Both the position numbers and the translations under genes were made by a program. DNA of 64,000 nt from Labilibaculum sp041595635 (GTDB lineage: Bacteria; Bacteroidota; Bacteroidia; Bacteroidales; Marinifilaceae). Below, in pieces: positions 1 through 8,283 of the stretch (position 1 is the first letter of the stretch; every line of letters starts with the position of its first letter). The notes under the pieces were generated by a model. That model saw nothing but the letters and a program-made list of their open reading frames with translations. It was not told where the DNA came from and did not search any database. The stretch is taken from assembly GCF_041595635.1 (NCBI RefSeq), contig NZ_JBFHJW010000011.1, positions 1 through 64,000 of the forward strand, read 5' to 3'.

Positions 1-47
1 TACTGTTCTTTGCAATTCCTATTATCTAACTTAAACTTATTAATGTG

Positions 48-272
48 ATGAAAAAATTAAGCTTACTACTCGTACTCTTCTCTTTCCTATTTGTGGCTTG
101 CGCTGACAAAAAACCAAAAATCGAAACAGAAGAATTAAAAACAGAAATGGAAACAGAAGTAGATGAAATGGAAACTACGATTGTTGATTCTCTCTCTACC
201 ACTATGGAAAAGGCAAAAGAAGAAATTGAAGATGCCGAAGAGGAAATCGATGAAATGTTAGAAGATTTATAA
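48..272 (+). CDS. Small acidic lipoprotein
   Basis: A protein of about 74 residues begins with a lipoprotein signal (MKKLSLLLVLFSFLFVAC, lipobox FVAC with the lipidated Cys near residue 18). The rest is almost entirely Glu, Lys, Asp, Met and Thr and should form a short charged helix or coiled coil. A GTG three bases upstream is also in frame, but the ATG at 48 gives the normal MKK start. It lies 16 bp before another exported, charged, helical protein, so the two are probably cotranscribed. No enzyme motif is visible. An envelope stress or scaffold role would be a guess. Confidence 0.7.
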   Translation: MKKLSLLLVLFSFLFVACADKKPKIETEELKTEMETEVDEMETTIVDSLSTTMEKAKEEIEDAEEEIDEMLEDL

Positions 273-288
273 GCCTAAACTAAACGAG

Positions 289-918
289 ATGAAAAAATTT
301 ACAATAAGTCTGCTATGCCTGTGTATGATGATGTGCACTAGTCAGTTACTTCTTGCCCAAAAAGGCCTGGAAAAGCAGGGAAAAGACAAACTTGAGAAAG
401 TACAACAAGAAAGAAAGGATTCCATCCAAAAAATGATGAAGGACAAAAAATCGGAATTCAAAGAAAAAGGACAAGATGGAAAAGACAAGATGGAAATGCA
501 TCGCGAAGGAAATAAAGAAAAGATGCAGGATGCCAAAGGTGATATGCAAGGCAAAAAAGAGGATATGATGGAAAAAGGTGCTGCCATGAAATCTGAAATG
601 AAAGAAAAAGGCAATGCTTATGGCAAGGATAAAGACCTAAAAGGAAGAGAATTTGGTCAAGAAAGAGCCGAACAAGTGAAAATGATGCGAGAAAAACGCA
701 AAAATGAATTGGATCAAACGGTGAACCAATCGGATGAGAAAATTAAAATGGCTAAAGAAAGAATTAAAAATGCCCGAGAAAAATTAGAACTCGAAAAAAG
801 CCAAGGCAAAACTACCGACGAAATGTATAAGGCCAAACTTGAAAAAATCAATTCTGTAGAAAACAGAGTTAAAGCCCTAGAAGAAAAAGTCGCAAAAATA
901 AGATTAGAAAAAGAATAA
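289..918 (+). CDS. Exported Lys/Glu/Met-rich coiled-coil protein
   Basis: The 209-residue product has a clear Sec signal peptide (hydrophobic residues about 5-22, cleavage likely after LLLAQ). The mature part is dominated by Lys, Glu, Met, Asp and Gln, with repeated short blocks such as EKGN, DKMEM and KEKMQ, and a longer continuous helix from about residue 130 to 209. It looks like a periplasmic or surface coiled coil. No catalytic motif or known domain is recognisable. It follows the small acidic lipoprotein and is followed by a strong hairpin terminator, so the two genes form one short transcription unit. Confidence 0.7.
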   Translation: MKKFTISLLCLCMMMCTSQLLLAQKGLEKQGKDKLEKVQQERKDSIQKMMKDKKSEFKEKGQDGKDKMEMHREGNKEKMQDAKGDMQGKKEDMMEKGAAMKSEMKEKGNAYGKDKDLKGREFGQERAEQVKMMREKRKNELDQTVNQSDEKIKMAKERIKNAREKLELEKSQGKTTDEMYKAKLEKINSVENRVKALEEKVAKIRLEKE

Positions 919-936
919 AATCAAATTTAAATTGAT

Positions 937-984
937 AAAAACCTCTGTTTTAGCATTACAATGCAAAAGGCAGAGGTTTTTTAT
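937..984. terminator. Bidirectional hairpin terminator
   Basis: AAAACCTCTG (937-946) pairs with CAGAGGTTTT (971-980). An inner stem (TTTTaGCATT / AATGCAAAA) extends it and T-runs lie on both strands. It sits between the convergent coiled-coil gene and the FAD oxidoreductase gene. Confidence 0.85.
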
Positions 985-986
985 AT

Positions 987-2030
987 CTACAAAAATCGGC
1001 GAATATCTACGTCTTTTGCCAAAGGATAACCATTTACCGAGAGAACGCGCACCATTTCACGAGCAAAATATGGTGCCAACATCACTCCTTTGGTACCCAA
1101 TCCGTTTAAAATGGCTACTTGCTTATGCAAAGGATGAGTTCCCAAGATAGGACGTCTATCGATTACCGTTGGCCGAATTCCTGCCCAATGATTTAGTACC
1201 TTATATGGCAATTCAATCAAACCTTCCAAACGTGAAAGAAGATCCTTTCGAGCTTCTAAAGTCAACTCCACATCTAAGTTTTTCCAGTCGTAAGTAGCTC
1301 CCACCTTAAAACGATGATTGCCCAGAGGCATCACAAATAAATTTTTATTGAGAATGTAATCTTCAGCTAATCCTTCGCATTCTATTTCGAGTAATTCGCC
1401 TTTGGTAGGATTAAAACCAATTCCTTTAAAATAAGGATTTTCTGATGCATGATGCCCTTCACAAAACACAATAGTCTCGGCAGATATTCCATGCCAGGTA
1501 ATCTCACCATCAATAAAACCCAGATCTTTGTATTTAAACTCCGATTCAATCAAAAGTCCTTCCTTTAAGAAAAAATCTCGCAAACTATTTAGCATTTTTT
1601 CCAAGTGTACATAACCCGAATTTGTTACTCGTCCATAAAAATCAAAACCTTTAATTCCTTTACCCACAGAATTTTTACCAATTTCAACAATGTAATCCGA
1701 AAATTGCCCTTGTTCAATGCGTTCCTTCCACATTTTTAATTCATGGTCGGCCAACGGCTTAATGATATCCATAGGAAACAAGAATTTTTGACCAAGCTCA
1801 TTCTCTATGTCACCATAAGTCTCCATCATCACAGGCAAGACCTCATCTACCATCCAACTTTTGGTTAGTCTCTTAAAAACAAGAGGATTAAACATCCCTG
1901 CAGCAACATCAGAAGCTTTGCTTTTATGAGGACTCGAAATAATCGTAAAATTTAATCCAGCCTTATACATGTTATAAGCCAACAAGGATCCTGCTATCCC
2001 CTGTCCAACAATCAGAAATTGTTTTTCCAT
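987..2030 (-). CDS. FAD-dependent oxidoreductase (DAO family)
   Basis: The 347-residue protein opens with a Rossmann FAD-binding motif (VGQGIAGSLLA, residues about 8-18). It ends with the GIRPTVIDRRPILG and NGLGTKGVMLAPYFA segments typical of the glycine/D-amino acid oxidase (DAO) fold. The substrate is not deducible; the family oxidises amines or amino acids. The gene stands alone on the minus strand between two plus-strand units. A TAnnTTTG promoter element lies 25 bp before the ATG. No anomaly is seen; length is normal for a short DAO-fold protein. Confidence 0.8.
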   Translation of the reverse strand: MEKQFLIVGQGIAGSLLAYNMYKAGLNFTIISSPHKSKASDVAAGMFNPLVFKRLTKSWMVDEVLPVMMETYGDIENELGQKFLFPMDIIKPLADHELKMWKERIEQGQFSDYIVEIGKNSVGKGIKGFDFYGRVTNSGYVHLEKMLNSLRDFFLKEGLLIESEFKYKDLGFIDGEITWHGISAETIVFCEGHHASENPYFKGIGFNPTKGELLEIECEGLAEDYILNKNLFVMPLGNHRFKVGATYDWKNLDVELTLEARKDLLSRLEGLIELPYKVLNHWAGIRPTVIDRRPILGTHPLHKQVAILNGLGTKGVMLAPYFAREMVRVLSVNGYPLAKDVDIRRFL

Positions 2031-2054
2031 AAACTCCTATTAAAAATATGAATG

Positions 2055-2062
2055 CAAAGCTA
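2055..2062 (-). promoter_or_regulatory. -7 promoter element for the FAD oxidoreductase
   Basis: On the minus strand the sequence is TAGCTTTG, a perfect match to the Bacteroidota -7 consensus TAnnTTTG, 25 bp upstream of the start codon. No convincing -33 TTTG at 19-21 nt spacing was found. Confidence 0.45.
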
Positions 2063-2166
2063 GCTATTTCAGACCAAATTATCTTTATATTTTCTCAAGT
2101 CTGTTGTTTGAATGCAAAAAACATTTACTTTTACAATGTTTATTAATTCTAAATTAGAATAACAAA

Positions 2167-3201
2167 ATGCTACTTCACAATAAACTTAGCAAAGAAGAAC
2201 TCAAGAAACAACTTGAAAAAGAAAATTTTAGCCGGAAAACCCTTTCTTTTTACCGATATGTGATACTAGAAGACCCACAAGCATTTCGCGATCACTTGTA
2301 TCTTAAATGGTACGAATTGAACTGCAAAGGACGAATATACGTAGCCCGCGAAGGTGTTAATGCACAAATGAGTATCCCTAAGCAAAATATGGAAGCTTTT
2401 TTTGCTCACATGAATAGTCTGACTGAACTACAAGACATGCCAATAAAATGGGCCGTAGAAGATGATGGGAAATCATTCTACAAGCTGATTGTAAAAGTAC
2501 GACCAAAAATTGTAGCCGATGGCTTAAACGACAATGCCTTTGATGTAACCAATGTAGGAAATCATCTCTCTCCACTCGAATTCCACGAGCAAGTGAGCCG
2601 ACCCGATACCATTGTTGTAGATATGCGAAACCATTACGAAAGCGAAATCGGTCATTTCGAAAATGCCATTTGTCCTGATGTTGATACTTTCCGTGAAGAA
2701 ATCGATTTGGTGGTTGACAATCTGAAAGACAAAAGAGATCAGAAAGTATTGTTGTATTGCACTGGAGGCATTCGCTGCGAAAAAGCCAGTGCCTACCTTA
2801 AGCATCATGGTTTCGAAGATGTTAATCAATTGCACGGCGGCATTATTGCTTACGCTCAGGAAATAAAACAGCTCGGGATGGATTCGAAATTCAGAGGAAA
2901 GAATTTTGTGTTTGATGAACGATTGGGCGAGAGCATCAATAATGAGGTCATTGCCAAATGCCATCAGTGCGGAAAACCTTGCGATACGCATACCAATTGC
3001 GCCAACGATGATTGCCATCTGCTCTTTATTCAGTGTGACGAATGTCGTGAGCATTACCATGGCTGCTGTACCGATGAGTGTAACGAAATTATTCAGCTTC
3101 CCATGGAAGAACGAGTGAAACTTCGTTCTAAATTTCACGACAAATACAGTAAAAGCCAGATTTACCGACAGCGAATCAGACCAAAGCTTTCTCAATTATA
3201 A
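2167..3201 (+). CDS. trhO: tRNA uridine(34) hydroxylase TrhO
   Basis: This rhodanese-family enzyme (YceA/TrhO) makes 5-hydroxyuridine at position 34 of tRNA. An N-terminal ferredoxin-like domain (about residues 20-120) is followed by a rhodanese domain (about 135-235) with the active-site loop YCTGGIRCEKAS, giving catalytic Cys198. The C-terminal tail is cysteine-rich (Cys265, 268, 272, 278, 283, 290, 293, 300, 301, 305), as in long members of the family, and probably binds zinc. The length of 344 residues is normal. It is followed on the same strand by a second tRNA-modification gene (dihydrouridine synthase) after 113 bp. Confidence 0.92.
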   Translation: MLLHNKLSKEELKKQLEKENFSRKTLSFYRYVILEDPQAFRDHLYLKWYELNCKGRIYVAREGVNAQMSIPKQNMEAFFAHMNSLTELQDMPIKWAVEDDGKSFYKLIVKVRPKIVADGLNDNAFDVTNVGNHLSPLEFHEQVSRPDTIVVDMRNHYESEIGHFENAICPDVDTFREEIDLVVDNLKDKRDQKVLLYCTGGIRCEKASAYLKHHGFEDVNQLHGGIIAYAQEIKQLGMDSKFRGKNFVFDERLGESINNEVIAKCHQCGKPCDTHTNCANDDCHLLFIQCDECREHYHGCCTDECNEIIQLPMEERVKLRSKFHDKYSKSQIYRQRIRPKLSQL

Positions 3202-3314
3202 ATGAGTAATTAAGAATTTTCAATATAAATACACGCCATCCAAAAAACGATAAACATACTAAATTATCATTTAAGCCTTGCTTCATTCAGTGAAAGCATC
3301 TAAAATTAATAAAC

Positions 3315-4328
3315 ATGAACAATTTTTGGCACAACATACAAATCCCTAATTTCTCTCTAGCACCCATGGAGGATGTCACCGACACGTCATTTCGAGAAAT
3401 GGTTTTGAAGAATATGCAAGAAGGTAAACTGAATCTACTTTTTTCGGAATTTACCTCGGTAGAAGGCATGTGTCATTCGGTGGGCCACCATAAGGTAAAA
3501 CACCGATTGCGAATTAATGAATCGGAGAAAATGCTGCTAAAACAAAAGAATGTGAAGCTGATTGCCCAAATTTGGGGAAAAGATCCGGATAAATACTACA
3601 AAACTGCCCAATACATAGCCAAAGAAACCGATTTTGATGGCATTGATATTAATATGGGCTGTCCGGTAAAAAATGTGGTGAAAAATGGTTGCTGTTCTGC
3701 ACTAATTGAACAACCAGATCTTGCCAAAGAAATAATTCTGGCCACTAGCGAAGCCACCAAACTTCCCTTAAGTGTAAAAACCCGAATTGGCTATAAAAAA
3801 GTAGTTACCGAAGAGTGGATTTCTCACCTCTTAAAAATGCCCATTGATGCTTTAACCATTCATGGTCGCATTCAAACACAAATGTCAGACGGAATGGCCG
3901 ATTGGGACGAAATAACAAAAGCAGTACAATTGCGAAATGAACAAGCTCCACACATCAAAATTATTGGTAATGGCGACGTAGAAAGTTACGAAGAAGGCTT
4001 GCAAAAAATTGCACAATATGGCGTTGATGGAGTGATGATTGGTCGTGGTATTTTTAAAAATCCATACTTCTTTCATCCCGATAAAGTGAACGTAAGTAAA
4101 GAAGAAAAGATAGCGATGCTAAAAGAACACACTCGCCTATTTGAAGCAACTTGGGCAAGAGAAAAAAACTTTGCTATTCTGCGCCGATTTTTCAAGATTT
4201 ACACCAACGGATTTCATGAGGCCGCCGCCCTTCGCAATGCCCTAATGACAACTAGCAATGCTGAAGAAGTTTATGAGGCAATTAATGGGTTTACAGAAAC
4301 TAAAGAAGAGCAATTAGTGAACAGTTAG
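3315..4328 (+). CDS. dus: tRNA-dihydrouridine synthase
   Basis: This flavin (FMN) TIM-barrel enzyme reduces uridine to dihydrouridine in the D-loop of tRNA. The N-terminus FSLAPMEDVTDTSFRE is the family signature. DINMGCPVKNVVKNGCCSAL carries the conserved GCP cysteine (Cys116), VKTRIGY is the conserved lysine strand, LTIHGRIQTQM the His/Arg flavin-phosphate region and GNGDV...GVDGVMIGRG the phosphate-binding loop. At 337 residues it is full length. The position specificity (DusA, B or C type) is not decided here. It follows trhO, so the region is a small tRNA-modification pair. Confidence 0.9.
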   Translation: MNNFWHNIQIPNFSLAPMEDVTDTSFREMVLKNMQEGKLNLLFSEFTSVEGMCHSVGHHKVKHRLRINESEKMLLKQKNVKLIAQIWGKDPDKYYKTAQYIAKETDFDGIDINMGCPVKNVVKNGCCSALIEQPDLAKEIILATSEATKLPLSVKTRIGYKKVVTEEWISHLLKMPIDALTIHGRIQTQMSDGMADWDEITKAVQLRNEQAPHIKIIGNGDVESYEEGLQKIAQYGVDGVMIGRGIFKNPYFFHPDKVNVSKEEKIAMLKEHTRLFEATWAREKNFAILRRFFKIYTNGFHEAAALRNALMTTSNAEEVYEAINGFTETKEEQLVNS

Positions 4329-4717
4329 CAGTAAATACAGACCTTTTCCTAGGTGTACCTTTGTGATGTGCCTTAACGAAAAGTATTCGCCACAGAGAGC
4401 ATAGAGCTTCACAGTGCTCTTAAATACAATAACACCTATCACCACTTCCAAATACAAAGCTGTCAGAATCTTCTAACTTTGGAAGAATACTTACAACCTA
4501 CTCGAAACCGTGTTTTCGTCGCTACCAGCCTCCAAAAAAACAAACACTAACCACACCCTTTGATCAATACAATTAATAAAACAAATCAGTATTTGTAATT
4601 AACCAACAACAATACATCCACTAGGTATCATCACGTGTATTTAGTGAATTATTTTATTATGATTCAGCAGTGTTTAGATCAACTATTATGTAAACTTAAT
4701 ACTAACAATAAATAAAA
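4329..4717. other. Intergenic stretch without a recognised gene
   Basis: No protein-coding frame of note. It contains a TAnnTTTG match (TACCTTTG, 4356-4363, plus strand) and a short hairpin AGAGC...GCTCT at about 4403-4421. The pieces do not add up to a recognised RNA. The right end holds the first copy of a 22-bp A-rich repeat (4701-4722). Confidence 0.4.
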
Positions 4718-4722
4718 ATGAT
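4701..4722 (+). repeat. 22-bp exact repeat, copy 1
   Basis: An A-rich 22-bp sequence starting ACTAACAATAAAT and ending AAAATGAT is found identically at 18906-18927. Here its ATG is the start codon of the possible 29-residue ORF. It may be a shared leader or start context, or coincidence in AT-rich DNA. Confidence 0.5.
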
Positions 4723-4807
4723 GATTGACATGCAAAAGTTGGCAATGGAAAAACCATTTGCTGAAAATAGAAAATTAGAATATTCCCTATTATACTGCCA
4801 AGCGTAA
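4718..4807 (+). CDS. Possible 29-residue peptide gene
   Basis: ATG to TAA encodes 29 residues beginning MMIDMQKLAMEKP and ending YSLLYCQA. The context upstream (AATAAAAATG) resembles ordinary Bacteroidota start regions. The stop codon falls inside a strong hairpin followed by T residues, so a compact transcript of about 100 nt would fit. It lies 41 bp from, and convergent with, a SPASM/twitch radical SAM gene, an enzyme class that often modifies peptides. The opposite orientation weakens that link. No homologue is recognised, and it could equally be a chance frame within a small RNA. Confidence 0.25.
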   Translation: MMIDMQKLAMEKPFAENRKLEYSLLYCQA

Positions 4808-4829
4808 GCATAACGTTTGGCAGCTTTTT
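4795..4829 (+). terminator. Hairpin terminator
   Basis: CTGCCAAGCGT (4795-4805) pairs with ACGTTTGGCAG (4813-4823) and is followed by CTTTTT on the plus strand. It ends whatever is transcribed from about 4700 and could also stop readthrough from the radical SAM gene on the other strand. Confidence 0.75.
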
Positions 4830-4848
4830 AAAAAGGCTACCTCGCCTC

Positions 4849-6009
4849 TTATCTCTCTATAATGCCAAATAGCATTTCGTCAACACTCTCCCCTCTCATT
4901 TCATCTAATAGTGCCGTTTCCTTTTCAAAATTTTTCCACTGCTTGCTTAAGTCCTCACTCAGCATGTAAGTAACACACTCCTTAAACTGTGCAATCACAG
5001 TTTCGGGAATGCCTTTCCTATTTGCCCATTGGTAAAATTTTTGATATCTATTCACCACTTTTTGTTTGTACGCTTCGGGCAAAGCTTTGGTATTGTAGTG
5101 CAAGGGTCGGTCGAGCATATTAATGTACAATCCATATATCTCGATAATCTGCTCCTTCAGACAAGTCTGGTACAAATCTGGTAAATTTAAAATGGAGAAA
5201 ACCGAAATGGTTGGAGCAATTACAAATCGAATGTGCTTGTGCGAACGAATCAATTCTCTGTTCGCTCGAAATTGTTCCCAATTAAATCCTTTTCGGATGT
5301 ATTCGCCCAATTTTCCATGCGCATCGATGCTAGCCATAATCTCTACTTCACGGAAATGTTTCCAATACTCCAAAACATCCTGATCACCCATTTTTAGTTG
5401 TGAGAAATTAGTATTGTAGCGCAATCGCATTTGGGTTGCCTTGTTTTTAACCAGCCATTGTAGCAACTGATAATGCTCTTTGGTAACCAAAGGCTCACCA
5501 CCTGCAAAGTAAATTTCTTTGGCCTGCAGTAAAGCCTCTCCGGTTTGGGTAATGAAAGAATCAAAATCCTTAACATTTTGCAGCAAAGCCTTCTCTCCCA
5601 AATTACGTTTCATCTGCTTGGCCTCTGGAAACCAGCCCGAACTGGCACCATGCCAACAGGTACGACAAGCAAAATTACAGGCATTCGAAAAACGGATATC
5701 AAAATAAACTGGCAAACTGATTTTGGTATTGATAAAATCTGCTCCAAATTTCTCATGAGTTTCCTGTCGCACACTCTTTCCTCCTGCCTTTTCCAAGCGT
5801 TGACAAACAGCACAGCGAGAATCTTTTTCGCCTCTGGCAAATTTCGCCCTTAGTTCATTTATAGGGTCTCCATTCCATATCTCCTGAAAAGATTGCCTAT
5901 TGCAGTCACCCAAAGGAATGTTCGCTAGGCAACAAGCCTTTACTCGTCCTGCATTTCCTACATGATAGTGAATCCAAGGCATCAGACAGTATGGTTTTGA
6001 ATTTGTCAT
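4849..6009 (-). CDS. SPASM/twitch-domain radical SAM protein
   Basis: The 386-residue protein has an N-terminal cysteine-rich SPASM/twitch-like segment (CLMPWIHYHV, VKACC, CAVCQRLEKAGG; residues about 8-70). The radical SAM core follows, with CNFACRTCW (CxxxCxxC) near residue 111 and FAGGEPLV. It should bind a [4Fe-4S] cluster with SAM and at least one auxiliary cluster. Such proteins modify peptides, sugars or cofactors; the substrate is unknown. No glycosyltransferase or peptide transporter is adjacent. The only candidate partner in sequence is the 29-residue ORF just downstream on the opposite strand. A -7 element lies only 4 bp before the ATG. Confidence 0.85.
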   Translation of the reverse strand: MTNSKPYCLMPWIHYHVGNAGRVKACCLANIPLGDCNRQSFQEIWNGDPINELRAKFARGEKDSRCAVCQRLEKAGGKSVRQETHEKFGADFINTKISLPVYFDIRFSNACNFACRTCWHGASSGWFPEAKQMKRNLGEKALLQNVKDFDSFITQTGEALLQAKEIYFAGGEPLVTKEHYQLLQWLVKNKATQMRLRYNTNFSQLKMGDQDVLEYWKHFREVEIMASIDAHGKLGEYIRKGFNWEQFRANRELIRSHKHIRFVIAPTISVFSILNLPDLYQTCLKEQIIEIYGLYINMLDRPLHYNTKALPEAYKQKVVNRYQKFYQWANRKGIPETVIAQFKECVTYMLSEDLSKQWKNFEKETALLDEMRGESVDEMLFGIIER

Positions 6010-6013
6010 TTTG

Positions 6014-6021
6014 CAAAGTTA
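6014..6021 (-). promoter_or_regulatory. -7 element abutting the radical SAM start codon
   Basis: Minus-strand TAACTTTG is a perfect TAnnTTTG match, 4 bp from the ATG. With normal spacing transcription would begin at or next to the start codon, so the mRNA could be leaderless. Confidence 0.4.
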
Positions 6022-6111
6022 CAAATTAGACGCATATCCTTAAGATTCTTTAAGATTAAAGATGATTAAGATGATTAAGATGAAATCTAAACAACTACTG
6101 GGCTTGCAACA

Positions 6112-6146
6112 AAAAAAGAGACACGAAAACTCGCATCTCTTTTAAT
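6112..6146 (-). terminator. Terminator after the first Ptb-like gene
   Basis: On the minus strand AAAAGAGA..CGA pairs with TCG..TCTCTTTT around a short loop, followed by a T-run (complement of the A-run at 6111-6117). It lies about 25 bp past the stop codon. Confidence 0.7.
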
Positions 6147-6171
6147 GAATAATTGATTATTCTTAACCGTC

Positions 6172-7083
6172 TTAGTCTGCCATTAATACAGATAATGCGA
6201 TGCAATAGAATTTCGATTTTTCACTTTCGCTTCTCGACATTACCACAACTGGTTTTGTTGTTCCTTGAATCAAGCCACCCAATTCGCCACCTGCAAACAA
6301 CATTAATCCTTTGTAAAACGAGTTGCAAGCTTCTAATGATGGGAACACCAAACAATCTGCATCTCCATTAATAGGAGTGGTAATCCCTTTGATTTCAACT
6401 GAAGCAGGATCGCAAGCTAAGAAAACATCCAAAGGTCCATCAACAATACAATCTTTAATCTGTCCTCGCTGAGCCATTTTGCAGATAATTGCATCATCAA
6501 TGCTCGAAGGAAAAACAGAATTTGGTTTCTCTGTTGCTGAAATCAAGGCCACTTTTGGTTTTTCAATTCCAAATTTCTGAGCCATCTTCACCGAATAGTT
6601 TAGCATGGCAATTTTCTGATTCAAATCCGGAAAGGGCAATACTGCTGTATCAGAAACAAAGAGAAGTTTATTGTATTTTGGCAAATCCAATGCGCACACA
6701 TAACTCATCACCGCCTTTGGTGGCAGTAAACCATGTTCTTTATTCAGTACAGCTTTCAAAAATTTATCAGTTCCAACCAAACCTTTCATCACCACATCTA
6801 CTTCATCAGCACGTGCCATACGAACTGCTTCTGCTGTTGCTGCCACATCGTTAGGAATATGAACAATTGTAAAAATTTCCGGATCAATTCCCTCCTCTTC
6901 TGCTTTGGAGCGAATTTCCTGCTCATCGCCAATCATCACTGCCTCTACAAAACCTTCTTCAATCGCCTTTGCAATGGCACCTATTGTATTCGAATCCTGT
7001 GCATAAGCCACTGCAATTTTTTTCTTTTTCCCACTTTCGCGAAGATGCTCAACCATTTGATCGAGAGAACGTATTGGAGACAT
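6172..7083 (-). CDS. Phosphate butyryltransferase-type acyltransferase, copy 1
   Basis: A phosphate acetyl/butyryl-transferase family protein (acyl-CoA + phosphate to acyl-phosphate + CoA). The fold spans the whole protein; recognisable segments are AVAYAQDSNTIGA, VVMKGLVGTDKFLKAVLN, LLFVSDTAVLPFPDL and the C-terminal NGDADCLVFPSLEACNSFYKGL. I start it at the internal Met (MSPIRSLDQM) because that aligns with the start of its paralogue. An upstream in-frame Met would add 11 residues. It lies 110 bp downstream of that paralogue on the same strand. No butyrate kinase gene is next to it; ackA lies about 4 kb away. The substrate (butyryl, isobutyryl or other acyl-CoA) is not decided. Confidence 0.85.
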   Translation of the reverse strand: MSPIRSLDQMVEHLRESGKKKKIAVAYAQDSNTIGAIAKAIEEGFVEAVMIGDEQEIRSKAEEEGIDPEIFTIVHIPNDVAATAEAVRMARADEVDVVMKGLVGTDKFLKAVLNKEHGLLPPKAVMSYVCALDLPKYNKLLFVSDTAVLPFPDLNQKIAMLNYSVKMAQKFGIEKPKVALISATEKPNSVFPSSIDDAIICKMAQRGQIKDCIVDGPLDVFLACDPASVEIKGITTPINGDADCLVFPSLEACNSFYKGLMLFAGGELGGLIQGTTKPVVVMSRSESEKSKFYCIALSVLMAD

Positions 7084-7193
7084 ATTTTTATATTTGGTGT
7101 AAGATTTAGAATGCAAAACTTAAAAAACTAGTTGAATGAAATATCAGTTATTGACTTTTTCTACGCTTTAAAGTCTATTGTGATTATCCATTC

Positions 7194-8105
7194 CTATTTT
7201 GAAGCTACCAAAGCTGCCAAAGCAATAGAATACAATTTGGTTTTCACGCTATCGCCACGAGAAGAAAGAATGGCAGGACATTTTGCTCCTACAACCATTG
7301 CTCCCGATTCAGTATTGGCCATTTTTGTATTTACTTTGTAAAATACGTTTCCGGCTTCGATATTTGGGAATACCATGCAATCAGCATCGCCAGCTACTGG
7401 TGAATCCAATTTCTTGATTTCCGCAGATTCCTTATCAATAGCCACATCAATAGCCAAAGGACCATCAACATATGCATTTTTAATTTGTCCGCGATCGGCC
7501 ATTTTAGATATGATTGCGGCATCAACACAAGATTCCAATTTAGGCAATACCTGTTCCGAAGCGGCAATTAATGCAACCTTTGGTTTGTCGATACCTAAAG
7601 CTCGGGCAACATTAATCACATAGTTTGATAAAGTAATTTTCTGATTCAAATCGGGCTGAGGAATCACAGCAACATCGCTCACTACCAATAATTTATGATA
7701 GTTTGGATTTTGCATCACCGCTACATGACTCAAAATAGCTTTGGGAGGCATCAAACCTTTTTCTTTGTTCAATATGGCTTTCATATACTTATCAGTACTC
7801 ACCAATCCTTTCATAATCATATCACCCTCTCCCTTATTGATCAATTCAACCGCTTTTTCAGTTGCTTTCATCTCATTGGGTTCATGCACAATGGTAAATT
7901 TACCGATATCAAAACTATGCTCATCACATACCTTTTTAATCTCAGCGCGATCCCCCACCAAAGTGGCATAAATAATAGCATGCTGAATGGCATCATATAC
8001 CGCACTTATGGTATGCGAATCGTTCGCATAGGCAGCAACCAATCGCTTTCGCGGATTGTTTTTAAGAACATCAATAATTTGATCCAAGGCTGTTATCATC
8101 TTCAA
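7194..8105 (-). CDS. Phosphate butyryltransferase-type acyltransferase, copy 2
   Basis: This is a 303-residue paralogue of the neighbouring gene, colinear over its whole length (DLNQKI, PPKA, MKGLV.TDK and AGDADCMVFPNIEAGN are shared or similar). The two copies have clearly diverged, so this is an old duplication with probably different acyl-CoA preference. It starts MKMITALDQIIDVL. The gene order suggests transcription of this copy first, then copy 1. A TAnnTTTG element lies about 45 bp before the ATG. Either copy could work with the acetate kinase encoded downstream or with a kinase elsewhere. Confidence 0.85.
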   Translation of the reverse strand: MKMITALDQIIDVLKNNPRKRLVAAYANDSHTISAVYDAIQHAIIYATLVGDRAEIKKVCDEHSFDIGKFTIVHEPNEMKATEKAVELINKGEGDMIMKGLVSTDKYMKAILNKEKGLMPPKAILSHVAVMQNPNYHKLLVVSDVAVIPQPDLNQKITLSNYVINVARALGIDKPKVALIAASEQVLPKLESCVDAAIISKMADRGQIKNAYVDGPLAIDVAIDKESAEIKKLDSPVAGDADCMVFPNIEAGNVFYKVNTKMANTESGAMVVGAKCPAILSSRGDSVKTKLYSIALAALVASK

Positions 8106-8151
8106 TTTGTATTTAGACGTTGTGAAAGGATATTATCTTTGTATTGTAAGG

Positions 8152-8159
8152 CAAAAATA
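8152..8159 (-). promoter_or_regulatory. -7 element for the Ptb-like pair
   Basis: Minus-strand TATTTTTG matches TAnnTTTG and lies 46 bp upstream of the start of the second Ptb-like gene. A CAAA (TTTG on the minus strand) at 8183-8186 is the nearest -33 candidate but its spacing (23 nt) is long. Confidence 0.4.
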
Positions 8160-8283
8160 GAAAATTAATAATGATTTGCATTCAAAAACAAATCAAAAAC
8201 AAACAATTGTTTAATATTAAATATATTTAGTTACGAATTGCAAGTATGGCAATTTATCAATTTATAATAAATTTCACTTAAAC

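Noticed and set aside
932..1150. 72-codon plus-strand frame over the terminator and FAD gene end
   Set aside because: Overlaps a terminator and the antisense of a real gene; no domain.
2524..3195. 223-codon open frame antisense to trhO
   Set aside because: It lies fully opposite a well-supported gene, has no recognisable domain and is a shadow of codon use.
6050..6090. Short tandem repeat GATGATTAA near the radical SAM start
   Set aside because: Only 2-3 copies of 9 bp; too short for a functional claim.
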